From positions 50,455,417 to 50,519,416 of the forward strand of contig JAOANR010000011.1 of assembly GCA_030278955.1 (NCBI GenBank): a stretch of 64,000 nucleotides of DNA, in the 5' to 3' direction. Below are positions 44,832 to 57,321 of the stretch, piece by piece. The stretch's first letter is position 1. The number at the start of each line of letters is the position of its first letter. A program made the position numbers and the translations under genes. A model generated the notes under the pieces. It was not told where the DNA came from and searched no databases. It was given only the letters and a program-made list of their open reading frames with translations. The stretch is from Hygrophila difformis. Lineage: Eukaryota > Streptophyta > Magnoliopsida > Lamiales > Acanthaceae.

Positions 44832-46600
44832 GTTTGGGGTTTGATCGGAACGCGAACACGATATGATATGATCTGATATGATACGATGGATGGAGTAAAC
44901 GTACTGTATTGGGATCGGCCTCGCCTGTCCTCTTTGGAGGATTAGGAAACAGTTGGTCCAAAGTTTTGAAATTATTGATGCCTAGATGCTCCAGGTTATG
45001 GAGATATTAATAGGGCAAAACCTGAAGCATATTTAAATTTTTTTTTCTTTTTTTTTTAATTCAGAAGAAAACAAATAATTTGAAAAGAATTGAGAAGGGG
45101 ATTGGAAGCTGGCTAGCAGAATTCAGATGATGGTGGCGTGAAGGGTGTGAGAAAAATGGGAGGGTAACATAAATAATCTGGATATATACTCACTCTGTTT
45201 TTTGTTTTATGAAATTAAAGTCACACGCTTTCATTTTTGTGTAAATATTATTTATTTTTTAATTTTGACTCAAATTTTTTACTATAGTTATATAAAAAAA
45301 ATATATAATCAAGTGGTTCATTTTATTTTGTAATTTTAGAAAATTAATTTTTTTTTTTTTAAACATTGACACTCATGTGTCGGCAAAGGTGTATGGGAGC
45401 CCAAGCCACACATATATAAAATTTAAAAATATATATTGGATTATGTGAAGAGATGAAAGGGGTACGGGGTGAATATGACAGTTTTCTTGAAAAGGAAGGA
45501 AGGATGATATGTATTCATAGTACATATATATGGTCAATAAAATAAATGGAATATAGTTTGGTTAATTTTTGGAGGGGTTTGTCTAGATACATGAGAAAAT
45601 TATTAAAATTAGAATTTGTGATGATGAGTTGTGGAAACTTCGGGGCGGCGGCTTTTGAGGTATGAGGAATGAGATTTGAAATGAGGTTTCATCGTACGTA
45701 CGTCGTTTAATTTGTGAAACTCCGGCTGACTGATGACTTGTTTCTTCCAACTTTTCCTCTCCTCATGAGTCCTGGAGTCGTCAGTCATAATTAATTAATT
45801 AATTAATTACACGGCCTGCTGCTGCTGGCCCATGGCCCTTGACTTTTAATGAAAATTAACTAGTAACTATATATTTGTAGTCTTGGTATTAATTAGTGAA
45901 CATTACTATTTATATTAGTATTTGTTTCTCTTATAGTAATTTACTTAGATTTACCCCCTGCATGACCCATGCATGCCCTGCGCAATATAGCTAGGGAGTA
46001 TATAATTAAGTAAGTAATGAATGCATGAATGAATGTTGTTGCCCCATGTGATCATAATGGCTGGCTGGTTAATCAATGATGAGGCAAATGCAACCAATTA
46101 ACAATTTATCTAGAAATAAAATTAAGAGACTTAAGAGGATCGGAGGGAATCATCGTCACTATTCATCAAACAACAAATTAAAGAAAGAAAGTAGTTATAC
46201 ACACATTTGAAATTTGTAATTAATTAATTACTGGAGTACTATATATAATTAAGCTTCTTTGTCATTTGGTTTTAGTTAGTTGTCGTGTAATAATTGAGAG
46301 AGAGTTATTGAACGTAACTGTGGACTGTTGTAGTGTGGGCTTCATCAATCATCATCAAGCTAAGTAGTGTTGCGTCGTCGTCATCTCATCCATCACCTTT
46401 AATTTAATGAATTTTTTTTGTTGGTCTCCTCAACTCAAGATTCAAGAACCCACCACTGCATGCAGTCCGCACACACACTATATATATATATATATATATG
46501 TGTATATATATATATATATCCCCTTCCAGTACTACTCTTAATTACATTACATAAACTTATGGAGATATTGATACATACAATAAAGTAGTAAATGCATGTT
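44832..46600 (-). promoter_or_regulatory. Upstream region of the WRKY gene
   Basis: 1.8 kb of AT-rich noncoding DNA. W-box cores TTGACT are seen on the plus strand near 45258 and 45839; auto- or cross-regulation by WRKY factors is common in this family, but whether these sites work is unknown. TA microsatellites lie at 46480-46520 and AATT runs at 45789-45808. A partial MITE-like stretch with TTTTGACTCAAATTTTT lies near 45250. No other gene is seen. Confidence 0.4.
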
Positions 46601-46614
46601 TTAAGTGTGGCTAT

Positions 46615-47029
46615 TTCTCTAAATGTAAGTCATGTCACTTGCTACATGGACTCAATGGAAGTGTACAACCTCATCACGGCCGTGCGCTGCTAAGTATTTG
46701 CATAGGCTTTGGCCCATTTATTGCTGCCATCGGGAAGTGCAGGAGCAAGTTTGGGGTCTGTCGGTTTCGGCATGTGCTTAGAGAAGGCAATCGGGTTGCG
46801 GATGCAGTGGCAAGAAAGGGGAGTAGGGAGGAAGAGTTCTTTACTTCTTGGGCAATTCCGCCGGATGAGGTCATTCTTCTGCTTCATGAGGATACGGAAG
46901 GGAATGGAGTTCTTAGGCGTATGTAGGAGTTTCATTTTTGTTTTGGTTCTTTTGCTTTTCTCTTTTCTTCATTTTTCTTTTTCTTTCTATCCGCCCGATG
47001 AGGAGGCATTGTTTACCAAAAAAAAAAAA
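46615..47029 (+). mobile_element. 5'-truncated LINE insertion
   Basis: A 3' fragment of an L1-type LINE. The frame at 46639-46923 carries the end of an RNase H domain, CRFRHVLREGNRVADAVARK, typical of plant LINE-encoded RNase H. It is followed by a C/T-rich 3' end, GTTTACC, and a run of A. The flanks share AAGTGTGG (46603-46610 and 47029-47035), a likely target duplication. Only about 415 bp of the source element remain. Confidence 0.75.
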
Positions 47030-47312
47030 GTGTGGTATAGAACAAAATAAAATGCGTGATTTTATATTTTTTGATTAATATTGGGCATCATCCAAAAATA
47101 TAGGAGTAATAATGAATAAGAGTTGAAGAGGGCACTGCAGGCAGGGGTTAGTTACCAACCAGGCCAGTTAATAATGATGATATATGATTGATGGGGGCCC
47201 CAGTTGTTAATATACTAATGTTTAGCAGTAGTAGTAAAATAGTACTAGTAGCAGCTAGTACTCCATCTTAATTGGATGTAATGTAAGCAAAAAAGAGAAA
47301 GAGTTAAGAGGG

Positions 47313-47331
47313 GCTGCTGCTGCTGCTGCTG
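47313..47331. repeat. GCT/CTG microsatellite
   Basis: Six trinucleotide units followed by AATT repeats (47332-47348). Noncoding. Confidence 0.7.
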
Positions 47332-47897
47332 AATTAATTAATTAATTAATATAATGCCCATGGCAGACAGTCACCAACCAGCAGTTGCCAATGCCATCCC
47401 TATATAGTACTAGTACTACTCCCTCTCCCTCCCTACATGACTGCTAATAAACAGCACTAGTGTATACTGTAAACTCTTACTTCATTGAATATAGCTAGGT
47501 AGGTTTTGGCGAAATTATTTTTCTTTTTTTTTTTTTTTAATGACAAGAAGCTGATAATAATGTGATCATGTTTCGGTAGCTTTTGTGATGTTTGATATCT
47601 GGGGTATGATCGATTGTCATGTTTAACTCATCGCAAGAAATATATATATATATCCTGTTCTTGGCATCATATTTTTCCACTCTCCCGCCTCATATTTTCT
47701 CACATGTACAGATTCCCGTTCCCCTTGGTAAGTGTATTAGTGGGGTTTTGCCACCTGGTCATTTTGGTCTAAATTTTGCTGCTCGTGAGATGAATACTAC
47801 TATGAATTTCAGAGATACACATACTATTAGCGCACGTGCAAAGAAATAAAGAAATTAGTGGAGGTGACAGTAGAGACTAATAGTAGTAGTATATTTA

Positions 47898-48159
47898 CTA
47901 CCTCCGTCTCTCGGTGTTTTTATTACGGATGATTTTTTGGCACAATTCACTGTTTAACTTTGATTCGAATTTTTATCATAGCTATGTAAGAAAAAATATA
48001 GTCAAGTGAGATCTCGTTAGATTCGTATAATCTTGTAGTTTTAGACAATTAACTTTTTATAACTTCTCGTTGTACATAATTTAAGTTATTAACAGTTAAA
48101 AATGTGTATCAACATACGTGCTGGGTGAATCCGTGACAAAAATAATGAGGCGGAAAAAG
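47898..48159. mobile_element. Stowaway-like MITE
   Basis: Ends CTACCTCCGTCTC and the inverse-type GAGGCGGAAAAAG, with TA duplications at 47896-47897 and 48160-48161. Internal AACTTTGATTCGAATTTTT is shared with the other MITEs of this window. Confidence 0.65.
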
Positions 48160-48689
48160 TAATAATGGGGGGTGGGGGCGCATAGCCGCACAGGCAGATG
48201 CACTTGGAAGGTAATGGTGGCGCTGGATATCACTCAAATTGATAAAATTATAATTTTAAGCTAAAAGAAAAATAAATTTAACTAAATTTTGATTTGTGCA
48301 ACCACTGAATTTTTTTGGTAATACCACTATAATTAATTATAACCTAATTTTTTTCAACAGTTTTTGTATTTTGACTATTATCCCTAATTTTCTTGTATTG
48401 CAACACGCGGCGGCCTTGGATCACTTTTTTAGCTACGATTGATTATTCAAACAAACAAATGGCGTGTCCATTCAAACTTCCACTTTCCTTATTTTTTTGT
48501 TGCTAAATTTATTGTTGGATTGATGAGATTCGCACATACAGAATTTAAAGAGAGAAAAGTATGTTGATTGTTGACTAATACTATGATCGATCAATAATCA
48601 ATTGCTCAGGTGTATATGAGGCCGTATCCATGACAATTATTACCACTGCAGTCAAAGAAATCAAATTAAAGAGATACATACATACATAC

Positions 48690-49440
48690 ATCTATATAAT
48701 AAATCCTGAATACTTTTTAACATGTTCAGACTATATTACCCTGATTTTACATTAATTTTTATCTTCATTCATATTAAAAAATATCTAATCAAGGTTATAT
48801 CTGTAAATTACTATAAAACATGATCAAACATATCAATGACACTATCAAGACGTATTATAAACGCTACATCATCCTCTCAAAAATACCGGATGCTGACATG
48901 TGGCATCTATCTATTTATATAATAAATCTTGAGTTAAATTTTAATCTATAAATCTTCTTAAAAATATCTTTTCAAGAATTCCTCTATATTTAGAAAATAA
49001 ATATATATATTAATATAAAAAATCTTGAGAAAATCTTTTTGTGTATTTTAAAAGATATAAATTCAAAACAAATTAAATTATACTATTATATTTTATATAT
49101 TTTAAATATATTATTAAAATTATATATTATAAATTCTTTAACTTTATATATAAAATTTTTTAATAAATTTTATTATAATCCATATCTATATAAGAATTCT
49201 TGAATTAAATTTAATCTATTTTAAATCTTTATAAAAATATTTCTCTAAGATTCATCTGTAAATTAATATTAATATATCTACCGGTTCTCACGTTGACACC
49301 TCATAAAGGCCATGTCATTATCTAGATAATCAAAGTATATATTTAGAAAATAAATCTGTATTAATATAAAAATATTTTGATAAAATCGTTCTATGTTTAT
49401 TATAAAGATATAAATTGTAAATAAATTAAATTATACTATT
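48690..49440. repeat. Diverged AT-rich dispersed repeats
   Basis: Several related strings with TCTATATAATAAATC or TCTATATAAGAATTC followed by TTGAATTAAAT lie near 48691, 48907 and 49186. Such TCTATAT starts occur at the 5' ends of plant Helitrons, but no 3' hairpin with CTRR was found, so the class is left open. Confidence 0.35.
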
Positions 49441-49479
49441 ATATTTTATATTTTATAAAAATTCAATTAAAGTTATATA

Positions 49480-49739
49480 CTCCCTCCGTCCCACCAATCT
49501 TGTCCTGTTTGATTTTTTTACACTGTTCATTGTTTAACTTTGACTCAATATTTTTGCAAGTATATATTTGAAAAAAAATAATCGAGTTGGGTCTTGTTAG
49601 AATCGTATTATCATGTAGTTTTAGAATATGTATTTTACATAATTTTTTATTATACATATTTGAAGATATTAACGGTTGAAAATGTACATTGAATTGTGTG
49701 CAAAAATCAAACAAGACAAGTTAAGTGGGACGGAGGGAG
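49480..49739. mobile_element. Stowaway MITE
   Basis: Terminal inverted repeats CTCCCTCCGTCCCA / TGGGACGGAGGGAG with TA target duplications (49478-49479, 49740-49741). 260 bp, no coding capacity. Confidence 0.9.
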
Positions 49740-49782
49740 TATATTACAAATTCTTTAAATTTATATATGATATTATGAAATA

Positions 49783-49976
49783 CTCCCTCCGCCCACTAAT
49801 TCTTTCTCACTTTCATTTTTTAGTCCCTCCCGCTACAATTGTCACATATTCTTTTTTTAAAAATTTCCTACTCAATAATTATCAATTAAAACATCACAAC
49901 AACTAATTATTTCATTTTAACGCAATAACACATTATATCTAAAATGTCGTGCCAAAAAATTTTGGGACCGAGGGAG
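49783..49976. mobile_element. Stowaway MITE, second copy type
   Basis: Ends CTCCCTCCGCCC and GGGACCGAGGGAG with TA on both sides (49781-49782, 49977-49978). 194 bp. Only about 40 bp separate it from the preceding MITE. Confidence 0.82.
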
Positions 49977-49979
49977 TAA

Positions 49980-52285
49980 ATATATTTAAATAATATTCTA
50001 TAATAAAAATAGAACCTAAAATATTAGCATAGATCAATATAATAAGATAAATAGTATAGTTAAAAAAATATATATTCTTTTGATATACTTACATATATAA
50101 TTAAAAACTATATACCGCAGTCTATCCAATTGTATAGATAATATTACTAAATAAATATTGATTTATTAAAAAAATTATTCATAATAAAGTTTATGGGTGT
50201 TACACAATGTAACATAATAGTAGTAGTATAATGTTGAGTAAAATATATATTTTTTTAAAAAAAATTAGGGACAAAAAAAATTTGAAAATTTGATGGGTGT
50301 TAAATTGATATTTCCAAGGGAAATGGGGAAATTGATTGTTTTATCTAACATTATAAGTACTAATTTAAACTTTGAACTTTGAATATTGATATTCTTTTTA
50401 AAGTTAGGGCCTATTTTTTGCAAAAGAAAAATAGTTTAACTACTAATTTTAGAATTTTTGTTTAATTGAAATATATTTTTTTGGGAATTTTCCCTTAAGA
50501 AATGACTTCCTATATTTTTATAAGTTGTAGTAGGTTAGTTATGCCCCATTCGCCAAATATATATAATAAATTCTGAAATTTTTTTTAGTATATACTGACT
50601 ATATTGTCTTTTTTAGTTGTAGTCGGTAATATTAATTTATATTCCCAAAAATCATTTCTAAGGTAAATGTAATTCTATATTGTCTACATCATTTTTTTTG
50701 CTTCAATAGTAGTTCTAAACGTATGTTTTCTCAAATTTACACCATTGGGTTAGATGGTCAATTCTGCCATTAAATTTTATAAATCCAATAGTCTCCGTAA
50801 CCATGAATTTTAAGTCTTATGCTTCCTTTGTTTTTTTTTCACTTCGAAAGGTGCAATGAATTTATGTTGTCATTATTTTTTTTGATGCTTTGAAAATAAA
50901 TACTTATGAATATAATTCTAAATCTTATATTTTTAAGTTTATCAAAAGGCCAGCAAATGTATTAGTCGATTTTACGTATCATATGTTGGTCTATTGGCAA
51001 GAAAAATGTGAAGACCCAAAATATTAATTATATGATTGTCCAATAGAGTTTTTCTTTGAATTGAAGCATGCATAGCATTAAAAAATATGTATTATACTTA
51101 TAGTGATGTGCCAAAAATGTATTGGACGGTATATTACCAAGAAAAAGAAGAAGTCCGATGAATGATCATTTTATGATAGTTGAGCAGATTGCTAATGTGA
51201 TTTAAAATATAAGCATAAAAAAATGGTTAATACTTGACCGAAATAACTGATTATAATAATTAAGGCAATAATCAATAAAATTATTATCTAATCATTTTAT
51301 ATTCAATGATTAATAACTTATTTGTGGATTCATTCTCCAATATTAAATCATTATTCAAATTTAAGAGAAATGACGAATATAATGAAGTATGATAGTTTGG
51401 ATTCACTCAATAAAACAAATATGATTGGAGAATCATAGTAAGAGCGATTCATTTACGGGACAATTACAGTATATTATGAAATAAAAAATTGAAAATCATA
51501 GCATGTTATTATTATTGGATGTCAATTGGACAATATAATAATTTCCTACATAATCACATCTACATAAGTAGTTTTTATATTACAATATTGACAAAATGAT
51601 TAATATAACAGTATGATCAGATACATCCCTTTATATGGCGAAATCATCTGCACACCTCTGTGAATTCTTTTGAAGAACGAAAAATTTACTCTATCAAAAA
51701 TTTCCCCATCAATCATACGTCAAGAAATTTCTGAAGTGCACAAAGTTTGACAACTAAAAATATTGATGAAAAATTATACGAAAGTAGCGCCAATTGCAGA
51801 TGACCGAACTATGGTAAAGATAAATATGCAAGACTGGATCAAATTTTATGACCTATGTTATATCCAAAAACTGATTGCAGCCCGACGACAACAATCTGAT
51901 TGCCTGGTTGGTATATGAACTAAAATTTTTAAAGTTATGAGAGTTATATTTCTATTTAGCTTTAAATTTTAAAATACATACTAATAATAAATTAAAATAG
52001 TATAGTAAACACTAATTCTTATACTATGCTATTTTCGGGAATAAAAGAATCTTTTGCCTTAAAAAAACACTAATTCGTATAATCACTGCAAAAAAAAATC
52101 ATAATCTCTATAATATTTTGAAACTTAACATATAATTAAAAAGTAATTATAATTAAAATTTATTATTTATAAAATTAAATCTTAGTTTATAGAAACTAAT
52201 CAAAACAAAAATTTAAAATCCATTTATAAGATTTAATGAATGAAAAGATGATAAAAAAGTTTAAATAATGTATGGTGAATTATTA
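49980..52285. other. Intergenic AT-rich DNA
   Basis: 2.3 kb with no open frame of note, no transposon ends and no RNA gene recognised. Confidence 0.5.
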
Positions 52286-52289
52286 AATT

Positions 52290-52457
52290 TTTCTTTTGCT
52301 TAACAGCCTAAAACAGACTAGGAAATAAATGGTGGGAACCCATAGTACACAAATTACAAATGTGAAAAGGGTGGGATAGCCGAATAGGGGCCGCCGGGTG
52401 GGGAATCGAAACCCCAACCTACCTATAGGGGACTTGACCACTATGCTAAGCTCCCAT
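52290..52457 (-). mobile_element. tRNA-derived SINE
   Basis: On the minus strand the sequence opens GGGAGCTTAGCATAGTGG and carries a Pol III A box TAGCATAGTGG (52438-52448) and a B-box-like GGTTTCGATTCC (52402-52413), 34 nt apart end to start, which is normal for a tRNA-type internal promoter. It does not fold as a tRNA: the arms do not pair and there is no acceptor stem. A SINE of about 170 bp is the best reading. Its 3' end is uncertain. Confidence 0.7.
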
Positions 52458-52479
52458 CGTCTATATCCCCAAAACAATC

Positions 52480-54600
52480 TTAGAATTAATTAGTCTGCTT
52501 TGTGTATACATGCAGATTATGCTTTGGGAGAAGCAACACTTAAATACCCACCAGATCCTCAAAAAATTAGTTTTAGGCCCAATGTGGTATAGAGATACCC
52601 GGTATATGCCAAAAAATATATATAAATAATATTCTTTAAAAACTTTAGGGATAATAGTAAAAATGGACAACATATTAACGAGTAAAATGATATTTTTTAG
52701 AACTTTAATAAAGTAAAGATATTGTTTGGTCCAAGTTTGGATAAAATTGTAAAGATAACCGAGGTTGTGATGACGTTGCCAACATGGTTGAACAACAACG
52801 TAACCGACTGCCGGGAGCTGATGAACAAAAAGGATGCTGATGTAGCAAACTCTGTTACAACAGAAATGAAGAATCATTTTTGACAATATTTATTGTTAAG
52901 CTCATGTAAAAAAAATTATATTATCATTTTATAAACTCATATAAGTTCAACAACCATGCGCAGCGGGCGAAAAAATCTAGTAGATATAAAGCGTAGCTAA
53001 AGGCAGGCATGCTTTTCTGCTGCAGCCTTTTTTGAATTTTAACCTTCCATTATTGCATTATTGTAGTATTAAATGTATTACTACATCCTATGTTCGTTTC
53101 CGATAATAATAATAATAGTAATAAAATTAGTACTAAGACTAAATAGAATTGCGGGCTCCCTATTAGTAACAATTAATAATGTGTTAGTATAGAGGTAGCC
53201 GGCTAGGCTACGATACCTTTCGTGTTTCTTAGTACTATGTACTACTCCATCTCCATGCATGTGTCTCTGATCGAGACTCTCTGTGTGGTGTGTATGAAAA
53301 ATCAGAGGTACGGTGTCGGTATAGTTAGAGAAGAATGTTCGGGATTACAGTTTGTGGGAATGGATTGGGCATGGGGTTGGTGCAGGTTCTCCTTGAAATA
53401 TTATACAAGTAGTACTATTATTGAATATTCATTCATTCATTCTTGGAGTTAGATGTGAAATGTCATGACTATCTATCTATCTGCTGTGCTGACTGCTGTG
53501 GCCTCCTGATCTACTGTTCAAACATCAAAGGGAATTTTGTTTTCGCATCATGTGCACGACAGCCACACCACACACAGGCCAGAAAGTTTTATTACTATCA
53601 TACTATGCATTATGTGCTACTGCTCTCCTCTTTCATTCTTCATTCTTCATTCCTAGCTACCTCTACTTCTCCCATACTCCACAATCCACCATCACGTGTT
53701 TTGGAGTATTTACTTTTCACACCATTAATTTACATACATAGTTATACTCTACTACTAGCAGTATACAGTATTTATATACCTCTAAACTCTAATATTGGTC
53801 GCCTCCCAATTTTTTAAACTTTTTCATCTTTCTTTCTTTCTTTTTTTTTTTTGGATAGTCACCAAATACTGTATGCAAAAATTATTCTACCTCAGCCGCC
53901 TCTCTCAGAATAATTAAATGTTGAGGCAGCAGTAGAGGATATATATATACTCTTGTTTCTTTATACTACATGGAATGATATATACCAGAACTCAATTACT
54001 GTTTCTTCTTTTTTAAAAAAAAATAAAAAAATCATGAAAACAGAATAGTCTTCCCAAAAATGAAATTCTCTCTTCCTCTTTCCACGAACAGGCAGCCTAA
54101 AACTTAACCTATGTGATGTGTACGCCGAATCCATGAATGGTCTGGTCCAAATTAATGGAAGAAAATTGATGACTAAGGGTTTATTCTGCCAAACTGTCCT
54201 CCCCCCTGGATATTTAGTTTGAAGACCTTCTGTATTAGCTTTACAATTTCCACACTGATTTAAGAGTGTCAAAAATCTTGCTTAGCACACAGATACCAAC
54301 TCGTTAATTTCAAACAATAATGCCACATGCCTTTTCAAACTAGCACACTTTTACAAAATATTCATATGCCTTCAAATTCAGTGACAGAGATTGGTAAACA
54401 TTCAACTATTAAGAATAAATCATGGTAGTCAAATCCATAACATAATTCAAAGCCTTTGAACATGACCTATATTGGCTTCAAATTTATTTCCACCGAACAT
54501 GGTTCAGACTTAAAGAGTTCAGTTCATTATTATACCAAGCCCGAAAGTTTTTACACCTCATCAACATTCCAGGTTATTGCCCACATATAAGCTCGCGGAC
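52480..54600. other. Intergenic DNA
   Basis: No gene was recognised. Contains short repeats (CATT near 53428, CTAT near 53469, TTTC near 53830). It includes the 3' flank of the dehydrogenase gene. Confidence 0.45.
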
Positions 54601-54602
54601 CT

Positions 54603-57038
54603 TCACATATAGGATCTCATTCGAGGCCTAACAAGGGACTGTCCGCCGTCCACAAATATTGTTGTCCCAGTCATGTACCGTGCGCCATCACTGATCAAAT
54701 AAATCACTGTCGAAGCCAAATCATTCTTGGCATCAAGCCACCGGTGCAATGGGTTGGCATCTTTCACCAATTTTTGTGCCCTTTCCTTCCCCACTGACAC
54801 GGGGAATTCATCGTTCAGATGTAACCCGCGTGCTATGGCGTTCACCCTGATCTGATACTTCCCAATCTCTAGTGCAGATGTCTGCCAATGTATACGTATG
54901 AGTCAAAGAAATGTTCAGGTCAAAATAAAGAATAACTATATTAGATTTCACATGCCATCCTAATATGTACCATAGTCCATAGCTAGCAGGATCGTCAGAT
55001 TCTTGAGTTTGATCCAATCCAGAAGGAATAATTACAATGTGGAGAGATAATTAAAGGCTACGGAATGTGTGAGTGTTCATGTGTGTGTTGCACCCTAGGT
55101 GACTTGTGACAGTATAGAACTGGTTAACTCAAGAAGGATTTATACACTTACCCTTACTAGCTGCTGCACTCCAGCCAAGCACGAACCATATGCTGCTGCA
55201 CCTTGATATAACCCTCTTTCAGCCCCTATTATTGACGTCAAGAATACGATAGATCCCCCGGATTTCTGATCACGCATGATTTTTGCCACAGCTTTTAAGA
55301 GATACCATGGAGCCATAAAATTGGTTTTCACAATCTTTTTGAATTCAGATTCAGGTAAAGACAAAGGATCCTGCATTTTTCCTGTTTCGAGATATTTACC
55401 TGCTAACTGTCAAATGCTTTTTCCTCATAGTTGTAAACAAATATGATAAACAGAATGTTTCATTTGAACAGTTTAAGAGAACAAACTAGGACCTCAATTT
55501 TTCAAGATAGATTTGCAACAACTGACATTTCTACAATCTGTTTGAATATAGTATTAGGTGCGCACTCTCTTGCATTATAAAATCACTATTTTGCAGTCCA
55601 ATCTTTTTCATTTGACACTAATATTCTTTTGCTTTAAGTAATAGAACAAGCAGATTCACATTTATCTGCTTGTCTATTGGGATTTACTTCTGTATGGACA
55701 ACAAGATATAGAATATTTTCCCACCACCAAAAAGAAGGGCAGGATATGCAAGAAGTCACATTGCCGAGAGTGGAGAAAACAAAGGATCATGATCCAAATA
55801 TCTCAAAAGCAGTACATGATAGAGATCAGTGACAGAAAAAATCATGTATTAGAAAAATGAACTTTCGGGGATTTTGACGCGAATCATTTTGAATTACATC
55901 CATTACAAGATGTTTTAAGCAGGCATTCTGAAATCTAACAAGGAAGAAAGCAAAATCACCGAAAACAAAGAAAATAGTCCTTGGAAGAAGATTGGTATTA
56001 GTAGATATTGTCACACCATTCATTCGAATAGTAAAAGTTGAAAGAAGAGTTAAATACACCATACAAATTCAATCAGAAATAGAAGAAAACTCTTTCAACA
56101 CTTCTGAATCGTTAAATACACCATACAAATTCAATCAGAAATAGAAGAAAACTCTTTCAACACTTTTGAATCAATCTCTCCAATTGCTTAAGTGGATAAA
56201 GATGAATTTTCATCATATACAGCCACACATAAGAAAAGGGTGTAGATGTGTAGTTAGAAATTTGAACAATAGCAATCTCCAAACTAACAATATCTACCTA
56301 TTTGGGTTGTGCATCGCCTTTTGCATGAAAGCCAAAAGGGAACTGCACATTACAATGGGAATGGTACATCACCAATCAAATTAAAATGACCAAGTAGACA
56401 AGTCATTAACCAATAAAGTTTGATCCACACATTCATTAAAACTTGCTCCTTGAGAGCCAATTCCGGTGGTCTTCATTGAGTGAGACGTAATTACTCATTT
56501 CTTACACCATTTTTTCTGGAATTTAATCGTCAATTAAAGAATACTCCCAGAAGGAAAAATAAAATAAAATTAAAAAAAGACCAATAAATCCAAGCGCTGG
56601 CAGTTTGTCAAGTAATCCTATGATTTTCAATTCTGGTCGCAAAATTGCACAAGAGAGAGAACTTTGTTAGCGTACCTTCATAAGAATAACAGTTGACGAA
56701 AGCATCCAAACTCCCCAATTTCTTCCTTGCCTCCACAACTGCTTCATCAAAAGCCGCTTCTCGTTCATCCTCCATGTCCAATCCAACCACCTCGACGAAA
56801 ACAACACCATTCAAGGAACTTGTAATCTGATCCGCCGCAATACTCAGTTGCCCCTCGTTCCCCACCAAAACCAATCTTCCATAGTACACAAAACATGTGT
56901 AAAAAAGTGCAGATAATAAGGACGAGAATTGTAAAAATAAAATTACCGGCAACCGCGCTGGGCTAAATGACGGGCGATGTTTAAAGAGATCTCGTCGCCG
57001 GCGGATGAGAGCAAAACGTTCTTCCGAGAACTTTCCAT
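54603..57038 (-). CDS. Short-chain dehydrogenase/reductase-like protein, four exons, atypical active site
   Basis: Exons 56947-57038, 56676-56875, 55152-55381 and 54603-54881 join in frame (801 nt, 266 aa) with GT-AG borders throughout. The length and the C-terminal [15 protein letters not shown] fit the classical SDR family (FabG-like Rossmann proteins), as does [12 protein letters not shown] before the TNF segment (N118). The key motifs are altered: the TGxxxGxG cofactor loop is replaced by [12 protein letters not shown] near residues 11-22, and Tyr162 is followed by GSCL, so the YxxxK lysine is Leu166. Ser147 is in place. It may be a non-catalytic or altered member; a family of such plant proteins may exist, since the reading frame is clean. 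The start ATG at 57036-57038 gives the Rossmann strand at the right distance. A LINE begins 284 bp upstream. Confidence 0.85.
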
Positions 57039-57321
57039 TCCCAAAACCGGAAAAATAATCAAAAGGTAGGCTGCCCGCGACCAAAAAGGAGGATGTTTTT
57101 TTTTTTAAAAAAAAAAAAATGAAGCTGAAGAGACCAGTGAAGAAAATGTGACCTCGGAAGTCGGTAATATAGGTGATACTCAAATCCAATCTGGGTTTTA
57201 GATTTTTAGACACGACATGAAAATAAAATATAGAAGCAGTACTTCACTTCCTCTCATTATTAGGTTTTTTTTTTTTTCAAAAGCCATATAGGGCAAGAAA
57301 GAAAATTCCTCTCATTCTTTT

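Noticed and set aside
48690..49440. Helitron
   Set aside because: TCTATAT starts are suggestive, but no 3' hairpin with CTRR end and no Rep/helicase was found.
52395..52457. A functional tRNA gene
   Set aside because: A and B boxes are present, but the cloverleaf arms and acceptor stem do not pair. A tRNA-derived SINE fits better.
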